A stretch of DNA of 15,800 nt. Source: Bacillota bacterium. GTDB lineage: Bacteria; Bacillota; Clostridia; Peptostreptococcales; Anaerovoracaceae. Every line of letters begins with the position of its first letter. Position 1 is the stretch's first letter. The DNA is taken from the NCBI GenBank assembly GCA_016287035.1, contig JAEEVI010000222.1, positions 1-15,800 of the forward strand. Reading direction: 5' to 3'. The position numbers were made by a program, and so were the translations under genes. Positions 15,154 through 15,800 of this stretch are shown here, piece by piece. Below the pieces are notes generated by a model. That model did not search any database. It saw nothing but the letters and a program-made list of their open reading frames with translations, and was not told where the DNA came from.

Positions 15154-15800
15154 CTATTTCGTGTCGCCCAGATTGAGCCAGTCGAACGTAAAGGTCTGGG
15201 TGAGCTTCATATCCGTCGCCTCGCTCTTTCTGTCGCTCAAAGGCTTTATGTTGAAGCGCTCGTCCGCGAACAGCTCCTCGAGCGTCAGCGGCGTGAAGCT
15301 CGCGTCCTGAAGATCGTCGTCCTTGGGCACTTCCTCGGCGAGCTCGAGCAGTATCGCTCTGCGCTGCTTCGACTCCCCTCCGCGCGAAGCGAGCTCCACC
15401 TTCGGCAGCTCGACTTCCTCGAACAGCACCTCCGGTGTGTAATCCTCTATCTTCTCGAGGTTGACGATCTCCCTCTTGGATCCGAGATCGAGCTGTTCGG
15501 CGGGCGCCTGGGGCTGCTCCTCCTCCGCCGGCTGCTCGGCGCGCAGCGTCGGGATGTCGACGGGGCGCTTCCAGGTGGGTCTGTGAGTTATCACGTCGTC
15601 CTCGGGCGGAGCCTCCGGCTCGTCGTCCCAAAGCGATTCGAAATCCTTCTGGATCTCCGGCTCGACTATCGCGGGCGCCTCGGAAGGCTCGCCCTGCTCC
15701 GCGGCGGCGCCCTGAGGATCCTGCTGCGGGGTCTCTTCCGAAAGCTGCGCGGGGACGGCAGCCGCGGGGATATCCTCCGCCGGAACATCAGCTTCCTGTC
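15154..15800 (-). CDS. Unknown acidic protein, C-terminal part (cut by window edge)
   Basis: The frame stays open from a TAG at 15154-15156 to the window edge, giving at least 214 residues with no start in view. A GTG at 15594 is a possible internal start but has no clear ribosome binding site. I do not recognise the family. The first 68 visible residues are rich in Glu, Asp, Pro, Ala and Gln, with about 21 acidic residues, one Lys and no Arg, so they are probably a disordered linker. After a short basic patch (THRPTWKRPVDIP) come more acidic but more varied segments (REIVNLEKIEDYTPEVLFEE; LTLEELFADERFNIKPLSDR) ending in TFTFDWLNLGDTK. No signal peptide, membrane helix or catalytic motif is visible in this part. 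Its stop is 2 nt before the HI0933-like gene, so it heads, or lies upstream in, the flavoprotein operon. Confidence 0.7.
   Translation of the reverse strand, partial: QEADVPAEDIPAAAVPAQLSEETPQQDPQGAAAEQGEPSEAPAIVEPEIQKDFESLWDDEPEAPPEDDVITHRPTWKRPVDIPTLRAEQPAEEEQPQAPAEQLDLGSKREIVNLEKIEDYTPEVLFEEVELPKVELASRGGESKQRRAILLELAEEVPKDDDLQDASFTPLTLEELFADERFNIKPLSDRKSEATDMKLTQTFTFDWLNLGDTK

Noticed and set aside
15152..15631. 160-residue N-terminal extension of the HI0933-like flavoprotein
   Set aside because: The extension is Arg/Ala/Gly-rich, starts at a TTG, and overlaps the real acidic gene in another frame. The Rossmann motif begins about 10 residues after the ATG at 15151, as expected for the family.
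1..15800. Mobile element, prophage, defence island or CRISPR
   Set aside because: No transposase, integrase, phage gene, toxin-antitoxin pair, terminal repeats or spaced direct repeats were seen. The genes are nearly all core housekeeping families.

Overview
The window looks like a stretch of a GC-rich, gene-dense bacterial chromosome, most probably a Bacillota (Clostridia-type) anaerobe. This is inferred from a PcrA helicase with the Gram-positive C-terminal domain, an AddA-type (not RecBCD-type) helicase-nuclease, a YdbC/PC4-family ssDNA-binding protein, a TGS-domain nucleoside kinase, an NhaC-family antiporter and AGGAGG-type ribosome binding sites. Isoleucine is often written ATA despite the GC-rich background. 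Taxonomy below phylum is not certain. I see no insertion sequences, CRISPR arrays, tRNA or rRNA genes.

Layout. (1) 6599 down to 1, minus strand: NhaC-family antiporter, TGS-domain nucleoside kinase, PcrA/UvrD helicase and adenosylhomocysteinase. The gaps are 9, 3 and 29 nt, so this is probably one operon. (2) 6600-6789 is the only sizeable non-coding stretch (190 nt, AT-rich). It holds two divergent promoters that are mirror images around position 6698, and both -35 boxes lie in the arms of a 45-bp interrupted palindrome. (3) 6790-7146, plus strand: a small YdbC/PC4-family protein whose last residues resemble the C-terminal tip of SSB. (4) 10673 down to 7149, minus strand: addA, convergent with the ydbC-like gene and without an adjacent addB. 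(5) 10674-10756: a short divergent promoter region. (6) 10757-12289, plus strand: gpmI, cofactor-independent phosphoglycerate mutase. (7) 15800 down to 12273, minus strand: an acidic unknown protein cut by the window edge, then two flavoproteins (HI0933/BaiN-like and COG2509), separated by 2 nt and joined by an ATGA overlap.

Functional reading. Most genes are housekeeping. Two superfamily 1 DNA helicases (PcrA and AddA) and a putative ssDNA-binding protein give the middle of the window a DNA-repair flavour. The first operon pairs SAH hydrolysis, which releases adenosine, with a nucleoside kinase, which suggests but does not prove adenosine salvage. The most notable observations are the SSB-like tail on the PC4-family protein and the symmetric palindromic divergent promoter in front of it. 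Neither amounts to proof of a new system, but both are specific and testable. Both convergent gene pairs meet with essentially no space for an intrinsic terminator.
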